Part shown: piece after piece, positions 1 through 8,559 of the stretch
Position numbering within the stretch: the stretch's first letter is position 1
Layout: the number at the start of each line of letters is the position of its first letter
NCBI RefSeq assembly: GCF_000382125.1
Contig: NZ_KB907547.1
Location: 310,001 to 374,000 of the forward strand
DNA length: 64,000 nt
Direction of reading: 5' to 3'
Source: Eudoraea adriatica DSM 19308
Lineage (GTDB): Bacteria; Bacteroidota; Bacteroidia; Flavobacteriales; Flavobacteriaceae
Notes under the pieces: generated by a model
What the model was told of the DNA's origin: nothing
Database searches by the model: none
The model's input: the letters and a program-made list of their open reading frames with translations, nothing else
Position numbers and translations under genes: made by a program

Positions 1-31
1 ACCTCAGCAGTTATCAGATTATAAACAAAAT

Positions 32-78
32 GAGGATTGATTCTTTCCAATACCGGGGTATTAGTCGAATCAATCCTC
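32..78 (-). terminator. Rho-independent-type terminator after the tonB-like gene
   Basis: Perfect 12-base arms (32-43 and 67-78) enclose a second perfect 6-base inverted repeat (49-54 and 57-62). Read on the minus strand, the hairpin is followed by a T-rich stretch (about 21-31). It lies just beyond the stop of the minus-strand TonB gene. Confidence 0.6.
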
Positions 79-102
79 GGGAAATAGTCATGTTTCCTAT
101 TT

Positions 103-825
103 CTATTGAATCATAAAGTTAATGGGTATGCTATAAGGAACTTTTACAGATTTTCCGCGTTGCATCCCGGGAGTCATACTGGGGAGTGAAGCAATTATTC
201 GGTGTGCTTCTTTCTCCAATAGTTTATCCGGGCCTCTTGTTCTAATTCCTTCTACTACACCTTTTGAATTTATCATAAACTGAACAAATACTTTTCCTTT
301 AATTCCGAGTTCAAGGGCACTCTCAGGATATGTAAATTCTTTAACAATATGTGCTTGTATCATCTTTTGGAAACATGCCTTTCTTTCATCGTTACCATTT
401 GCACTTTCGCAACCAGGATAAATTGGAACGTTTTCTATGACTGCAAAGGGTACTATGATTTCTTCTTCTTCTTCTCCAACTTCAACGTCGTCAACATCCA
501 TTACTTGGTCAATAACGGTTTCCTGACTGGTTTCGGTGCTTTCAATAATAGTTTCTTCTATTTCCTCTGTATCTTCTACTACTTCAATTACTTCAGGAGC
601 TGCAGGAGGTGGGGGTGGCGGAGGTGTATTTAATACTTCGGTCACCGGTACATCTTCTTTAAGGTCATCAACTGCCTGGGCAATTTCCAGAGTTATGGTG
701 TCTTTGGGATATGATTTGTATTCCAAAGCGCGCCAGGTCAAAAATAGAACCACTGTAAGTCCAATAACGAAATACAGTCCACTATTTCTGTTTAAATCTA
801 CTTTTGGGTTTTTCTTGACTTGCAT
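103..825 (-). CDS. Energy transducer TonB-family protein
   Basis: A 240-residue inner-membrane-anchored TonB-type protein. Such proteins pass proton-motive energy from ExbB/ExbD to outer-membrane TonB-dependent receptors. One membrane segment lies at about residues 17-31, after a short basic cytoplasmic tail. A run of seven prolines follows (68-74), then a very acidic, Glu/Val-rich periplasmic linker (about 78-128). The C-terminal TonB domain (about 130-240) carries the typical YPESALELGIKGKVFVQF segment and a final beta strand ending in NFMIQ. Two cysteines (139 and 151) in the first part of the domain are common in Bacteroidota TonB proteins. No exbB or exbD is nearby, so the partner is unknown. 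It appears monocistronic, with terminators on both sides. Confidence 0.9.
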   Translation of the reverse strand: MQVKKNPKVDLNRNSGLYFVIGLTVVLFLTWRALEYKSYPKDTITLEIAQAVDDLKEDVPVTEVLNTPPPPPPPAAPEVIEVVEDTEEIEETIIESTETSQETVIDQVMDVDDVEVGEEEEEIIVPFAVIENVPIYPGCESANGNDERKACFQKMIQAHIVKEFTYPESALELGIKGKVFVQFMINSKGVVEGIRTRGPDKLLEKEAHRIIASLPSMTPGMQRGKSVKVPYSIPINFMIQ

Positions 826-848
826 GACTATTTTAATTATGACATACT

Positions 849-856
849 CAAATTTA
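849..856 (-). promoter_or_regulatory. Candidate -7 box (TAAATTTG) of the tonB-like gene
   Basis: The minus strand reads TAAATTTG, matching the Bacteroidota TAnnTTTG -7 consensus, 24 bases upstream of the start codon. No convincing TTTG-type -33 element was seen at the usual 17-23 base spacing. Confidence 0.4.
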
Positions 857-940
857 AGTCATGTAAAATGTAGATTATATGATATTTATCAGGTTTAACT
901 GATAATATCATAAACTAACCCGCATAAAAAATTAGACATA

Positions 941-975
941 AAAAAAATAATCAGGGCCTTTTTAAGCCCTGATTA
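941..975 (-). terminator. Terminator after the DoxX-Gfo/Idh operon
   Basis: A perfect 10-base inverted repeat (948-957 and 966-975) with an 8-base loop. On the minus strand it is followed by a run of seven T (941-947). It lies 50 bases beyond the stop of the Gfo/Idh gene. Confidence 0.8.
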
Positions 976-1025
976 CTTAAACTACAATATTGCAGAACTG
1001 CTTATAAAAGCCGCTGTCTCATCAA

Positions 1026-2612
1026 TTAAAGGCTGGATAATAACACCTCGTCAAAATCAACTCCTTCAATAGACACAATGCGCTGTGCGGCGGCGTCCCA
1101 GTCTATTCTTCTTCCAAGCTTCACCGAAAGGCCCGCCATATGTGCAGATATTGCTTCATCAAAACCTTCATTTATTCCACAGCTAACTTTGCCTCCGTTT
1201 CGCGTGGCACTAAGCCATTCCCGTAAATGTAGAAATGTTGAATCAACTCTTGCTCCATTAATATAAGTCCACATAAGCCCTTTATCTGCAAAATATTGTG
1301 AGGTTGCAGAAGAAACGGCATCAGGTACACTGGCCCCGGGATTGTATGAATAAACCGGAACCGATGGTTTCATTTTTCCAGATTCAATCATTTCGGCATA
1401 CTTAGTAGAACGGCTATCCGGCCAGACTGTAAGCCGGTTACCCAATTCCATCGTGGCATCATGCCCCATAAGAATAGTAGGCCTGCTAAATCCATTGCCC
1501 AGTGTTGCACTGTAAACAAAAGTCATCCCCTTTTCCTTGCCTTTTTCCTGGCTGCTTCCTGTGCTAAAATCCGGAAACTCCATATTTACCTGAAGTACAT
1601 CAGGAACATTTCGCCCGTCATTGTGTGTATAAATTCCTCCGGAAGCGCTAACCGAATTCGGGATACCCATTTGTAAAACACAATTAAGACGATCATAATC
1701 GTGGGTCAATAAATCCCCGGAAAGGCCAGACCCGTATGTCCACCATTTTCTCCACCTGAAAAAGTGATTTTTATTAAAGGGTATTTTTGGTGCAGACCCT
1801 AAAAACAGATCCCAGTCTATGGTCTCCGGGGTCGCTTCATCTTCTATATGATAATTCCAGGCCCCATTGTCATCATTCCTGTTGGTATTGGTCTGAACAA
1901 GAGAAACATGGCCTAGCACGCCTTTAGAAACGATATCCTGAGCTGTTTGAAAACTCAAAGTTTGTCTGTGCTGGTGACCTACCATAAGTACTGCCTTAGA
2001 CTTTTCAGCAGCTTCCTTTAGCCTGTAGGTTTCTTCCACCGTATGAGTCATTGGCTTTTCTACATAGGCATGTATCCCATTTTCCAATGCGTCTATGGCC
2101 ATAGGAGCATGCCAATGATCTGGCGTGGCTATAATTACTGCATCTACTTTACCGCTTCGGATCATGTCTTCATGTGTCTTAAATCTGATCACCTTCGTGT
2201 CTTCTGTAGAAAAAGAATTAATTACTCTTTCTGCCCTTACATCATAGACGTCGCAAACTGCAGTAAGTTTTATATTCAGTTTATCCTGATTCTTAAAATC
2301 CTTTAAACGAGAGTGATTCGGATCCTCTTTCGCAGCTTGTTCCATTTCATCCAGCCATTCTTTGGTTGCAAATCCCATTGCCCTGCATAATTGTTCTCCC
2401 CGAATACCAAAACCAATTATTCCTACTCTTACCGGCTCACCGCTAATTTCCTTTACGGCAGAAGGCAATGAAGGCTGTATATTCAATTGTTCTAAAATGG
2501 CTGTGCGCTCCCTGTTTTTGGAAACAGCATTTGAGGCACCTGCCCACCAAACAGCTCCAAGAATCGGGATTCCACCTAAGCCTTTAATTACATCTCTTCT
2601 TGTCCATTTCAT
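1026..2612 (-). CDS. Tat-exported Gfo/Idh/MocA-family oxidoreductase
   Basis: A 528-residue NAD(P)-dependent oxidoreductase of the glucose-fructose oxidoreductase/inositol dehydrogenase family, which usually acts on sugars or sugar derivatives. The N-terminus has a twin-arginine motif (TRRDVIK, residues 4-10) and a hydrophobic stretch, so export in folded form with bound cofactor is expected. The Rossmann motif GIIGFGIRG and the family motif VEKPMTHT are present. It is longer than the usual 330-450 residues of the family; the C-terminal half has extra segments, as in other Tat-exported Bacteroidota members. Its start overlaps the end of the DoxX gene by 4 bases (ATGA), so the two are probably translated together. 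The substrate cannot be read from the sequence. Confidence 0.88.
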   Translation of the reverse strand: MKWTRRDVIKGLGGIPILGAVWWAGASNAVSKNRERTAILEQLNIQPSLPSAVKEISGEPVRVGIIGFGIRGEQLCRAMGFATKEWLDEMEQAAKEDPNHSRLKDFKNQDKLNIKLTAVCDVYDVRAERVINSFSTEDTKVIRFKTHEDMIRSGKVDAVIIATPDHWHAPMAIDALENGIHAYVEKPMTHTVEETYRLKEAAEKSKAVLMVGHQHRQTLSFQTAQDIVSKGVLGHVSLVQTNTNRNDDNGAWNYHIEDEATPETIDWDLFLGSAPKIPFNKNHFFRWRKWWTYGSGLSGDLLTHDYDRLNCVLQMGIPNSVSASGGIYTHNDGRNVPDVLQVNMEFPDFSTGSSQEKGKEKGMTFVYSATLGNGFSRPTILMGHDATMELGNRLTVWPDSRSTKYAEMIESGKMKPSVPVYSYNPGASVPDAVSSATSQYFADKGLMWTYINGARVDSTFLHLREWLSATRNGGKVSCGINEGFDEAISAHMAGLSVKLGRRIDWDAAAQRIVSIEGVDFDEVLLSSL

Positions 2613-3103
2613 AAGGTTTCAGTTTTAGTTTGTTCTTTGTTTTTATTAAATAGGTTTGATATGCCAAAATATTGTCCGGTAGGAAATTGATAAATAACCA
2701 TGCAAGCAACAAGCTCAATTAAATTTTTATTGATAAACCAGTAACTTCCCTCCACATTAACTTGCTGCAGCCATGGAAAAGGAGGATGGGCCAAATAATA
2801 CAGGGCAAGAAGCAATATCCCCACCAAAGCACCTTTTTTCTCAAATATGCCTAACAAAAAGGTGATTCCTACAAACATAAGTGCCAACCAATTAAGGGTA
2901 TCTGCCCATCCAATGAATGGCTCTTTGGCAATTGCCAAAAATAAGGGCTCCAGAGGGCCTTGTGCCGTCGCCAGATAGCCAAATGAGGTCCAGTCCGGAT
3001 TATAAAGCTTTATAACACCTTCGTACAAAAAGTGCCAGCCAATAAGTACTCGCAATAAAACAATAGTATGTTTTAATTGCCATTTGCTTTTAGTTTCAGT
3101 CAT
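2609..3103 (-). CDS. DoxX-family membrane protein
   Basis: A 164-residue protein with about four predicted membrane segments. It has the DoxX-type opening (LLRVLIGWHFLYEGVIKLYNPDW) and ends in a hydrophilic tail. DoxX was first described as a subunit of an archaeal thiosulfate:quinone oxidoreductase, but most bacterial homologues have no assigned function. It is the first gene of a two-gene operon with the Tat-exported Gfo/Idh oxidoreductase, overlapping it by 4 bases. That pairing suggests the membrane protein anchors the exported enzyme or accepts its electrons; this is inference only. Confidence 0.8.
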   Translation of the reverse strand: MTETKSKWQLKHTIVLLRVLIGWHFLYEGVIKLYNPDWTSFGYLATAQGPLEPLFLAIAKEPFIGWADTLNWLALMFVGITFLLGIFEKKGALVGILLLALYYLAHPPFPWLQQVNVEGSYWFINKNLIELVACMVIYQFPTGQYFGISNLFNKNKEQTKTETL

Positions 3104-3418
3104 ATTGTTTAGTTATAGTTGTTAATTAATTATTTCTTCAGGACAGATTTCAATTTTGGTTTTCAGATCGTGAGCCACACAATAAAAAGCTTTTGTCTCT
3201 ATGCATTACTATATATTTCATGCATATAGAATTTAGAAAATTACTTTAATCAATAATTATAAAAAACTTGTGCGCAGCACAATAAACCCTGACTCAATGA
3301 TTAGGATAAAACTGATCAAAACTAGATTCACAGCCCTATCTTTCCTATGACATTTATCAGTTTATTTCTATTTATCAGATTAACATTAGTAATCAGACCG
3401 AACAGATTTTAACTAACC
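3104..3418. other. 315-base intergenic region with a small palindrome
   Basis: No gene was found. The region must hold the promoter of the DoxX operon, but no good TAnnTTTG box was seen. A perfect palindrome, TTGTGC-GCA-GCACAA, sits at 3268-3282 and could be an operator. ATGCAT occurs twice (3201 and 3220), and ATTTATCAG twice (3352 and 3370, 18 bases apart). Confidence 0.35.
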
Positions 3419-4678
3419 TTATATTCTTGATGCCAATATGCTTACCGCGTCCACAAATGTATCCAGTTCTTTTGTAGTTGTGTACACATTAGGGGTAATC
3501 CTACATCCATGCACATTGGCATAATCTACAGCTACCGTAAATATATGAAATTCATCAAAAAGAGTATTAGCCAACTCAGCAGGAGCCATTTTTTCAATTC
3601 CCACATTGGCAATACCACAACTTCTATAATCCTCAACGGGCGTATTTACTCTGACATTTTTTACATTTCTTAATTTTTCGGACCAATATCGCTGCAAGAA
3701 CCTTAATCTTTTCTCTTTCCGCTCCAGATCAATAATTTCCAGATAATCTATGGCATTGTCAATAGCAAGATCTGTATGAACCGGATGGGTTCCTGTATGA
3801 TTCAGCCTTGTGATATCATTTGGCTCGCGATCATGTTCTGCCATAAGCGGCCAAATTTTTGATATTTTATCCCTGGCAACATAAAGCATCCCGGCTCCCA
3901 GAGGAGTGCTTAACCATTTGTGAAGACTTGAAGCGTAATAATCGCAGTTCAGATCATCTATCTTAACCTGAATATGGCCAATACAATGTGCTCCGTCAAC
4001 CATTACCTCTACACCTTGTTTATGTGCCATATCACAGATCTTCCGAACAGGCAATATTTGCCCTGTAATGTTGATCATATGGCACACCATAATTAATTTG
4101 GTTTTAGGAGTAATCTGGTCCTCGTAAAGTGCTACAAGTTCTTCATCCGAAACCGGGTGGTTAGGTATTGAAATTATCTTATTGACAACTCCGTAGCGTT
4201 TGGCAACCAGTCCAAAATGGTCTTGCATGGATCCGTAATCCTGCTCTGAAAAAATTGCCTCATCATCCTTTTTCCATGGATAACCCCCAATTATCATGTC
4301 CAATGATTCTGTAGTATTTCGGGTAATTATCAATTGATCTGATGAACAGCCAACCATACCGGCCAAACGTTTGGTAACAAGGCTCTTATTTTCCCACTGA
4401 ACAGTTCTCATATAGTAAGAGCCTTCGTAGTTAACTCTTTTAATATGTTCCAGATACCTGTTCATTATTGGCTGAGGCGTTATATTATAGTATCCGTTTT
4501 CCAGGTTAATATATTCGGGTTTTAACAAATAATCTTTTCGGATATTCTTCCAGAACTCCTCATCGCTATTCCCATAATCCCTGTGAATTTCGTTCTCCCT
4601 GGCATCCAGGCTATAGGGGAGAAAAGGCGTAATTGCCGCCATCTTCCCAAAACTTTTAAGAAATGACCTTTTATCCAT
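3419..4678 (-). CDS. Class V aminotransferase-fold PLP enzyme (isopenicillin N epimerase-like), probably exported
   Basis: A 419-residue fold-type I PLP enzyme resembling isopenicillin N epimerase and cysteine-desulfurase-like proteins. The PLP-binding lysine is expected to be Lys254 in the motif SLHKWLSTPLGAG. The Asp of VDGAHCIGH upstream would pair with the pyridine nitrogen. I chose the internal ATG because it gives MDKRSFLKSFGK followed by a short hydrophobic stretch, a Tat-like leader with KR instead of RR; an in-frame ATG 27 bases upstream is possible. Homologues with such leaders are common in Bacteroidota, and their substrates are unknown. The gene stands alone and diverges from the aquaporin gene. 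Confidence 0.8.
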   Translation of the reverse strand: MDKRSFLKSFGKMAAITPFLPYSLDARENEIHRDYGNSDEEFWKNIRKDYLLKPEYINLENGYYNITPQPIMNRYLEHIKRVNYEGSYYMRTVQWENKSLVTKRLAGMVGCSSDQLIITRNTTESLDMIIGGYPWKKDDEAIFSEQDYGSMQDHFGLVAKRYGVVNKIISIPNHPVSDEELVALYEDQITPKTKLIMVCHMINITGQILPVRKICDMAHKQGVEVMVDGAHCIGHIQVKIDDLNCDYYASSLHKWLSTPLGAGMLYVARDKISKIWPLMAEHDREPNDITRLNHTGTHPVHTDLAIDNAIDYLEIIDLERKEKRLRFLQRYWSEKLRNVKNVRVNTPVEDYRSCGIANVGIEKMAPAELANTLFDEFHIFTVAVDYANVHGCRITPNVYTTTKELDTFVDAVSILASRI

Positions 4679-4835
4679 ACTATAATATTTTACACAAGAT
4701 AGCAAAAGGAATTCAATGTATATAAACTATAATCCTGTAGCATTATTCATCTTTATATACACCGTTACTTAAATGAAGACTTTGGCAAAAATGTTTATCT
4801 TGTATAAACTTTTTAATAACCAACAAAACATAAAA

Positions 4836-5525
4836 ATGAAAAAATTATTAGCAGAATTTATCGGCACCCTATGGCTGGTGCTGGGTGGCTGCGGGAGTGC
4901 TGTCCTGGCCGCCGCCTATCCGGAACTTGGAATTGGTTTCGCGGGAGTTTCACTGGCCTTTGGGCTTACAGTATTGACAATGGTTTACGCCATAGGGCAT
5001 ATTTCGGGATGCCATCTCAATCCCGCAGTATCTATTGGGTTATGGATAGGCGGGCGTTTTGAGAGCAAAGAATTGGTGCCTTACATTATTGCCCAGGTAT
5101 TGGGGGGCATTGCTGGAGCCGGGATATTGTATCTCATTGCCACCGGTAAAGCCGGATTTGAAATTGGGGGATTTGCCAGCAATGGTTATGGGGAACATTC
5201 CCCGGGAGGTTATAGCATGTTAGCTGCCCTTATTACAGAAGTGGTTATGACTTTTATGTTCCTCTTCATTATTCTTGGAGCTACTCATTCCAAAGCTCCA
5301 AAAGGAATGGCAGGTATTGCCATTGGACTAGGGCTTACACTGATACACCTTATTAGCATCCCGGTTACAAATACTTCAGTGAATCCGGCAAGAAGTACCA
5401 GCCAGGCCTTATTTGCAGGCGACTGGGCTATTGGCCAGTTGTGGCTTTTTTGGGTAGCACCCATAGTTGGTGCCATTTTAGCAGGCCTGATATACAAATA
5501 TATTTCGCCGGAAACCAAAAGTTAA
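4836..5525 (+). CDS. aqpZ: Aquaporin Z
   Basis: A 229-residue water channel of the MIP family with six membrane segments. Both NPA boxes are present (HLNPAVSIG at residues 62-64, SVNPARS at 183-185), and Arg186 of the selectivity filter follows the second. The length matches AqpZ of other bacteria (about 230). I chose the internal ATG because the protein then starts [11 protein letters not shown], as the family does; the upstream in-frame ATG at 4773 would add 21 unlikely residues. A strong terminator follows directly. Confidence 0.93.
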   Translation: MKKLLAEFIGTLWLVLGGCGSAVLAAAYPELGIGFAGVSLAFGLTVLTMVYAIGHISGCHLNPAVSIGLWIGGRFESKELVPYIIAQVLGGIAGAGILYLIATGKAGFEIGGFASNGYGEHSPGGYSMLAALITEVVMTFMFLFIILGATHSKAPKGMAGIAIGLGLTLIHLISIPVTNTSVNPARSTSQALFAGDWAIGQLWLFWVAPIVGAILAGLIYKYISPETKS

Positions 5526-5533
5526 AACATACA

Positions 5534-5559
5534 GGGGCCAAAAAGGCCCCTTATTTTTG
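5534..5559 (+). terminator. Terminator after aqpZ
   Basis: GGGGCC and GGCCCC (5534-5539 and 5545-5550) with an A5 loop form a GC-rich hairpin, followed by TTATTTTTG. It lies 9 bases after the aqpZ stop. Confidence 0.85.
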
Positions 5560-5632
5560 TTTTCGCTTAACGCATCAAATTCCTTTTTGAAATAGTATAT
5601 TTAGATTTCAAAGATCAGAACCAACTACTCAT

Positions 5633-6949
5633 ATGCCTCTTCTTATAGTAATTCTAGGGATCATACTTCTCTTTATCCTGATTGTAAAATTTAAGCTCAA
5701 CGCATTTATAACCTTCATAATCGTCTCGTTATTTGTTGGCATTGCAGAAGGTATGAAACTGGAAAGTGTCATTGAATCTATTCAGAATGGAATAGGCAAT
5801 ACCCTTGGTTTTCTTATAATGATCTTAGGCTTTGGTGCAATGCTTGGAAAATTAGTAGCCGATAGCGGAGCAGCGCAACGCATAACTTCAAAGCTGGTAA
5901 GTAAGTTTGGTTTAAAATACATTCAATGGGCTGTAGTACTAACAGGGTTTATTGTAGGTATTCCAATGTTTTATTCGGTAGGTTTTGTTATTCTAATACC
6001 CCTTGTTTTTACTGTGGCTGCGGCCACGGGACTTCCTTTGCTTTATGTTGGCCTACCCATGTTGGCTTCATTATCGGTAACGCATGGTTACCTCCCTCCG
6101 CATCCTGCTCCAACTGCCATTACCGTGATGTTTAACGCAGACCTAGGAAAAACCCTGGTTTATGGTATAATAGTGGCAATTCCTGCTATAATTGTTGCAG
6201 GCCCCTTATTTTCACGAACAATTAAAAATATCAAGGCTACACCATTGAAGGAATTTATTAATCCGAGAATACTCGAAGATCATGAAATGCCCGGTTTGGG
6301 AATAAGCATCTTCACAGCATTATTACCTATAATTCTTATTGCTTCCGCTACCCTGGCCGACCTATTTTTACCGGAAGATTTTTATTTTAATCCAATTATA
6401 TATTTTCTTGGCAACCCTGTAATAGCCATGCTTATTGCTGTATTAGTTGCCATCTATACACTGGGGCTGGCGCGTGGCAAGAAAATGCCTGAAATCATGG
6501 GCTCTGTAAGCAGTTCAATTTCAGGAATTACAATGGTATTGCTCATAATAGCAGGCGCAGGTGCCTTGAAACAGGTTTTAGTAGATAGTGGTGTAAGTGA
6601 TTATATTGCTGGTATGCTCCGGGGGTCAACAATTTCTCCTTTATTATTGGCATGGTTCATAGCTACCATCATTAGGGTTTGTGTGGGATCTGCCACAGTA
6701 GCCGGCTTAACAGCTGCAGGAATAGTATTACCGATGGTTTCAAACCCCGGTGTAAATGCAGAACTAATGGTCCTCGCAATTGGATCTGGAAGTTTAATGT
6801 TATCTCATGTTAACGATGGGGGTTTCTGGTTGTTTAAGGAATATTTTAACCTGTCTGTCAGAGATACTCTCAGAACCTGGACCGTTATGGAAACCACTGT
6901 TGGCGTTATGGGACTTATTGGTGTATTAATCTTAAACACATTTATATAA
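5633..6949 (+). CDS. GntP-family permease (gluconate:H+ symporter-like)
   Basis: A 438-residue inner-membrane carrier with about 12 hydrophobic segments. It resembles the GntP family, whose known substrates include gluconate, other sugar acids, fructuronate and D-serine (DsdX). Family-like segments include GFGAMLGKLVADSGAAQRI, HGYLPPHPAPTAI and, near the C-terminus, GSGSLMLSHVNDGGFWLFKE. It is the first gene of a four-gene operon with spacings of 5, 11 and 10 bases. The downstream PLP enzyme and RidA suggest a D-hydroxy-amino acid rather than gluconate; this is inference from context. Confidence 0.88.
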   Translation: MPLLIVILGIILLFILIVKFKLNAFITFIIVSLFVGIAEGMKLESVIESIQNGIGNTLGFLIMILGFGAMLGKLVADSGAAQRITSKLVSKFGLKYIQWAVVLTGFIVGIPMFYSVGFVILIPLVFTVAAATGLPLLYVGLPMLASLSVTHGYLPPHPAPTAITVMFNADLGKTLVYGIIVAIPAIIVAGPLFSRTIKNIKATPLKEFINPRILEDHEMPGLGISIFTALLPIILIASATLADLFLPEDFYFNPIIYFLGNPVIAMLIAVLVAIYTLGLARGKKMPEIMGSVSSSISGITMVLLIIAGAGALKQVLVDSGVSDYIAGMLRGSTISPLLLAWFIATIIRVCVGSATVAGLTAAGIVLPMVSNPGVNAELMVLAIGSGSLMLSHVNDGGFWLFKEYFNLSVRDTLRTWTVMETTVGVMGLIGVLILNTFI

Positions 6950-6954
6950 AAAAC

Positions 6955-7425
6955 ATGGATATGAACAATTTACCTTCACAACGAATAGAAACTTTGGGAT
7001 TAAAATTACCTCCCCCTCCTCCGCCAGCAGGACTGTATAAACCAGTCCTTGTAATAGACAATTTTCTTTATGTATCAGGACAGGGTCCTATGCAATCTGA
7101 TGGAACATTAATGACAGGCAGGGTTGGAGAAGATCTTAACCTCGGCCAGGGTAAACTGGCGGCCGAGCAAGTAGGCTTGACAATGCTCTCTACAATACAA
7201 ACTCATTTTGGAGATATAGACCGCATTAAGCGGGTAGTGAAGGTACTGGGTATGGTAAATTCTACTCCAGATTTTGGGCAACACCCTTTAGTTATTAATG
7301 GTTTTAGCGAGTTGATGGCGGATGTCTTTGGAAATGAAAATGGTGTTGGCGTGAGAAGTGCTGTGGGTATGATGCTGCCCGGAAACATCCCTGTTGAAAT
7401 TGAAGCTATGTTTCAACTGCATTAA
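6955..7425 (+). CDS. RidA/YjgF-family enamine/imine deaminase
   Basis: A 156-residue member of the RidA family, which hydrolyses reactive enamines and imines such as 2-aminoacrylate released by PLP-dependent dehydratases. The key arginine is conserved (Arg134 in VRSAVG), as is the C-terminal PVEIEA strand with Glu150. It is about 30 residues longer than E. coli RidA; the extra length is an N-terminal segment with a run of six prolines (19-24). It lies between a permease and a D-serine dehydratase-like enzyme, which is where an enamine scavenger would be useful. A second in-frame ATG two codons downstream is an equally good start. Confidence 0.88.
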   Translation: MDMNNLPSQRIETLGLKLPPPPPPAGLYKPVLVIDNFLYVSGQGPMQSDGTLMTGRVGEDLNLGQGKLAAEQVGLTMLSTIQTHFGDIDRIKRVVKVLGMVNSTPDFGQHPLVINGFSELMADVFGNENGVGVRSAVGMMLPGNIPVEIEAMFQLH

Positions 7426-7436
7426 TCAGTTACAAA

Positions 7437-8549
7437 ATGGCAGACAAAAATTGGTACGAAATTGATACTCCGGAAGAAATTGTTTCTCCCTCATTGTTGG
7501 TATACCCAGATAGAATTGAAGAAAACATCAGATTAATGATTAAAATCATTGGGGATGTCAACAGGCTACGCCCGCATATAAAAACCCATAAGACCGCAGA
7601 GATAATTGAGATGCAAATGGAGCATGGTATTCAAAAATTTAAATGCGCTACCATTGCAGAAGCAGAACTCCTGGCTAAATGTGGCGCCCGGGATATACTG
7701 CTGGCCATGCAACCCGTTGGGGCCAATTTAAACAGGTTTTTTAAACTTATGGCCACCTATCCCAATTCACAATTTTCTAGTATTGTGGACAATAAACATT
7801 CTATTGACCTTATATCCAATATCGCTGCCTCCAAGAATACAACCGTACGATTATTCCTGGACCTCAACACCGGCATGAACAGAACTGGAATAGAGCCTAA
7901 TGACACCGCAGTGGAATTATTTACCAGGATTGCTCAAAATCCTGATTTGATTCCGTGCGGACTCCATGCCTATGACGGTCATATAAGGGATACAGATATA
8001 GTTCGGAGAAAAAAAGCTTGCGATGCAGCCTTTAAGTTAGTTACAAACCTTAAACATAAAATAGAAGCTTCAGGAGTGGAAGTGAAAACATTAGTTATGG
8101 GCGGATCGCCTTCATTTCCAATACATGCCAAAAGGGAAAATGTAGAGACCAGTCCGGGAACTACATTGCTTTGGGATGAAAGATATGGAACTTCATTTAG
8201 TGATATGCCATTTTTGCCGGCAGCTGTATTGCTAACCCGAATTATCAGCAAACCAAAAGAAGGAATTGTCTGTTTGGATTTGGGGCATAAAGCTATAGCT
8301 CCTGAAATGGATTTTCCTAGGGTTAAGATCTTTGGATTGGAAGATGCGGAACAAATTGGGCAAAGCGAAGAACATCTGGTGCTTCGTTATGCTAAAAGTG
8401 AAAACCTGAAAATTGGTGATGTCTTTTATGCCATTCCTATGCATATTTGCCCTACAGTGGCTAAATATTCTAAAGTACTGACTGTTGAGAAAGGTAAGAT
8501 CAGCGGGGCATGGAAAATTGCCGCAAGAGATCATCAAATGCAAATCTAA
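7437..8549 (+). CDS. D-serine dehydratase/D-threonine aldolase-like PLP enzyme
   Basis: A 370-residue fold-type III PLP enzyme: an alanine-racemase-type barrel followed by a D-serine-dehydratase-like domain. The PLP lysine is expected to be Lys49 in LRPHIKTHK. The C-terminal metal site is visible as HIC (His336 and Cys338), the same His-x-Cys arrangement used for zinc in eukaryotic-type D-serine dehydratase. Relatives include D-serine dehydratase, D-threonine aldolase and D-threo-3-hydroxyaspartate dehydratase; the sequence alone does not decide among them. The RidA partner upstream favours a dehydratase that releases an enamine. Confidence 0.85.
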   Translation: MADKNWYEIDTPEEIVSPSLLVYPDRIEENIRLMIKIIGDVNRLRPHIKTHKTAEIIEMQMEHGIQKFKCATIAEAELLAKCGARDILLAMQPVGANLNRFFKLMATYPNSQFSSIVDNKHSIDLISNIAASKNTTVRLFLDLNTGMNRTGIEPNDTAVELFTRIAQNPDLIPCGLHAYDGHIRDTDIVRRKKACDAAFKLVTNLKHKIEASGVEVKTLVMGGSPSFPIHAKRENVETSPGTTLLWDERYGTSFSDMPFLPAAVLLTRIISKPKEGIVCLDLGHKAIAPEMDFPRVKIFGLEDAEQIGQSEEHLVLRYAKSENLKIGDVFYAIPMHICPTVAKYSKVLTVEKGKISGAWKIAARDHQMQI

Positions 8550-8559
8550 AAAAATACCT

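Noticed and set aside
3352-3378. ATTTATCAG occurring twice, and again at 884
   Set aside because: A 9-base AT-rich word can recur by chance, and no consistent position relative to genes was seen.
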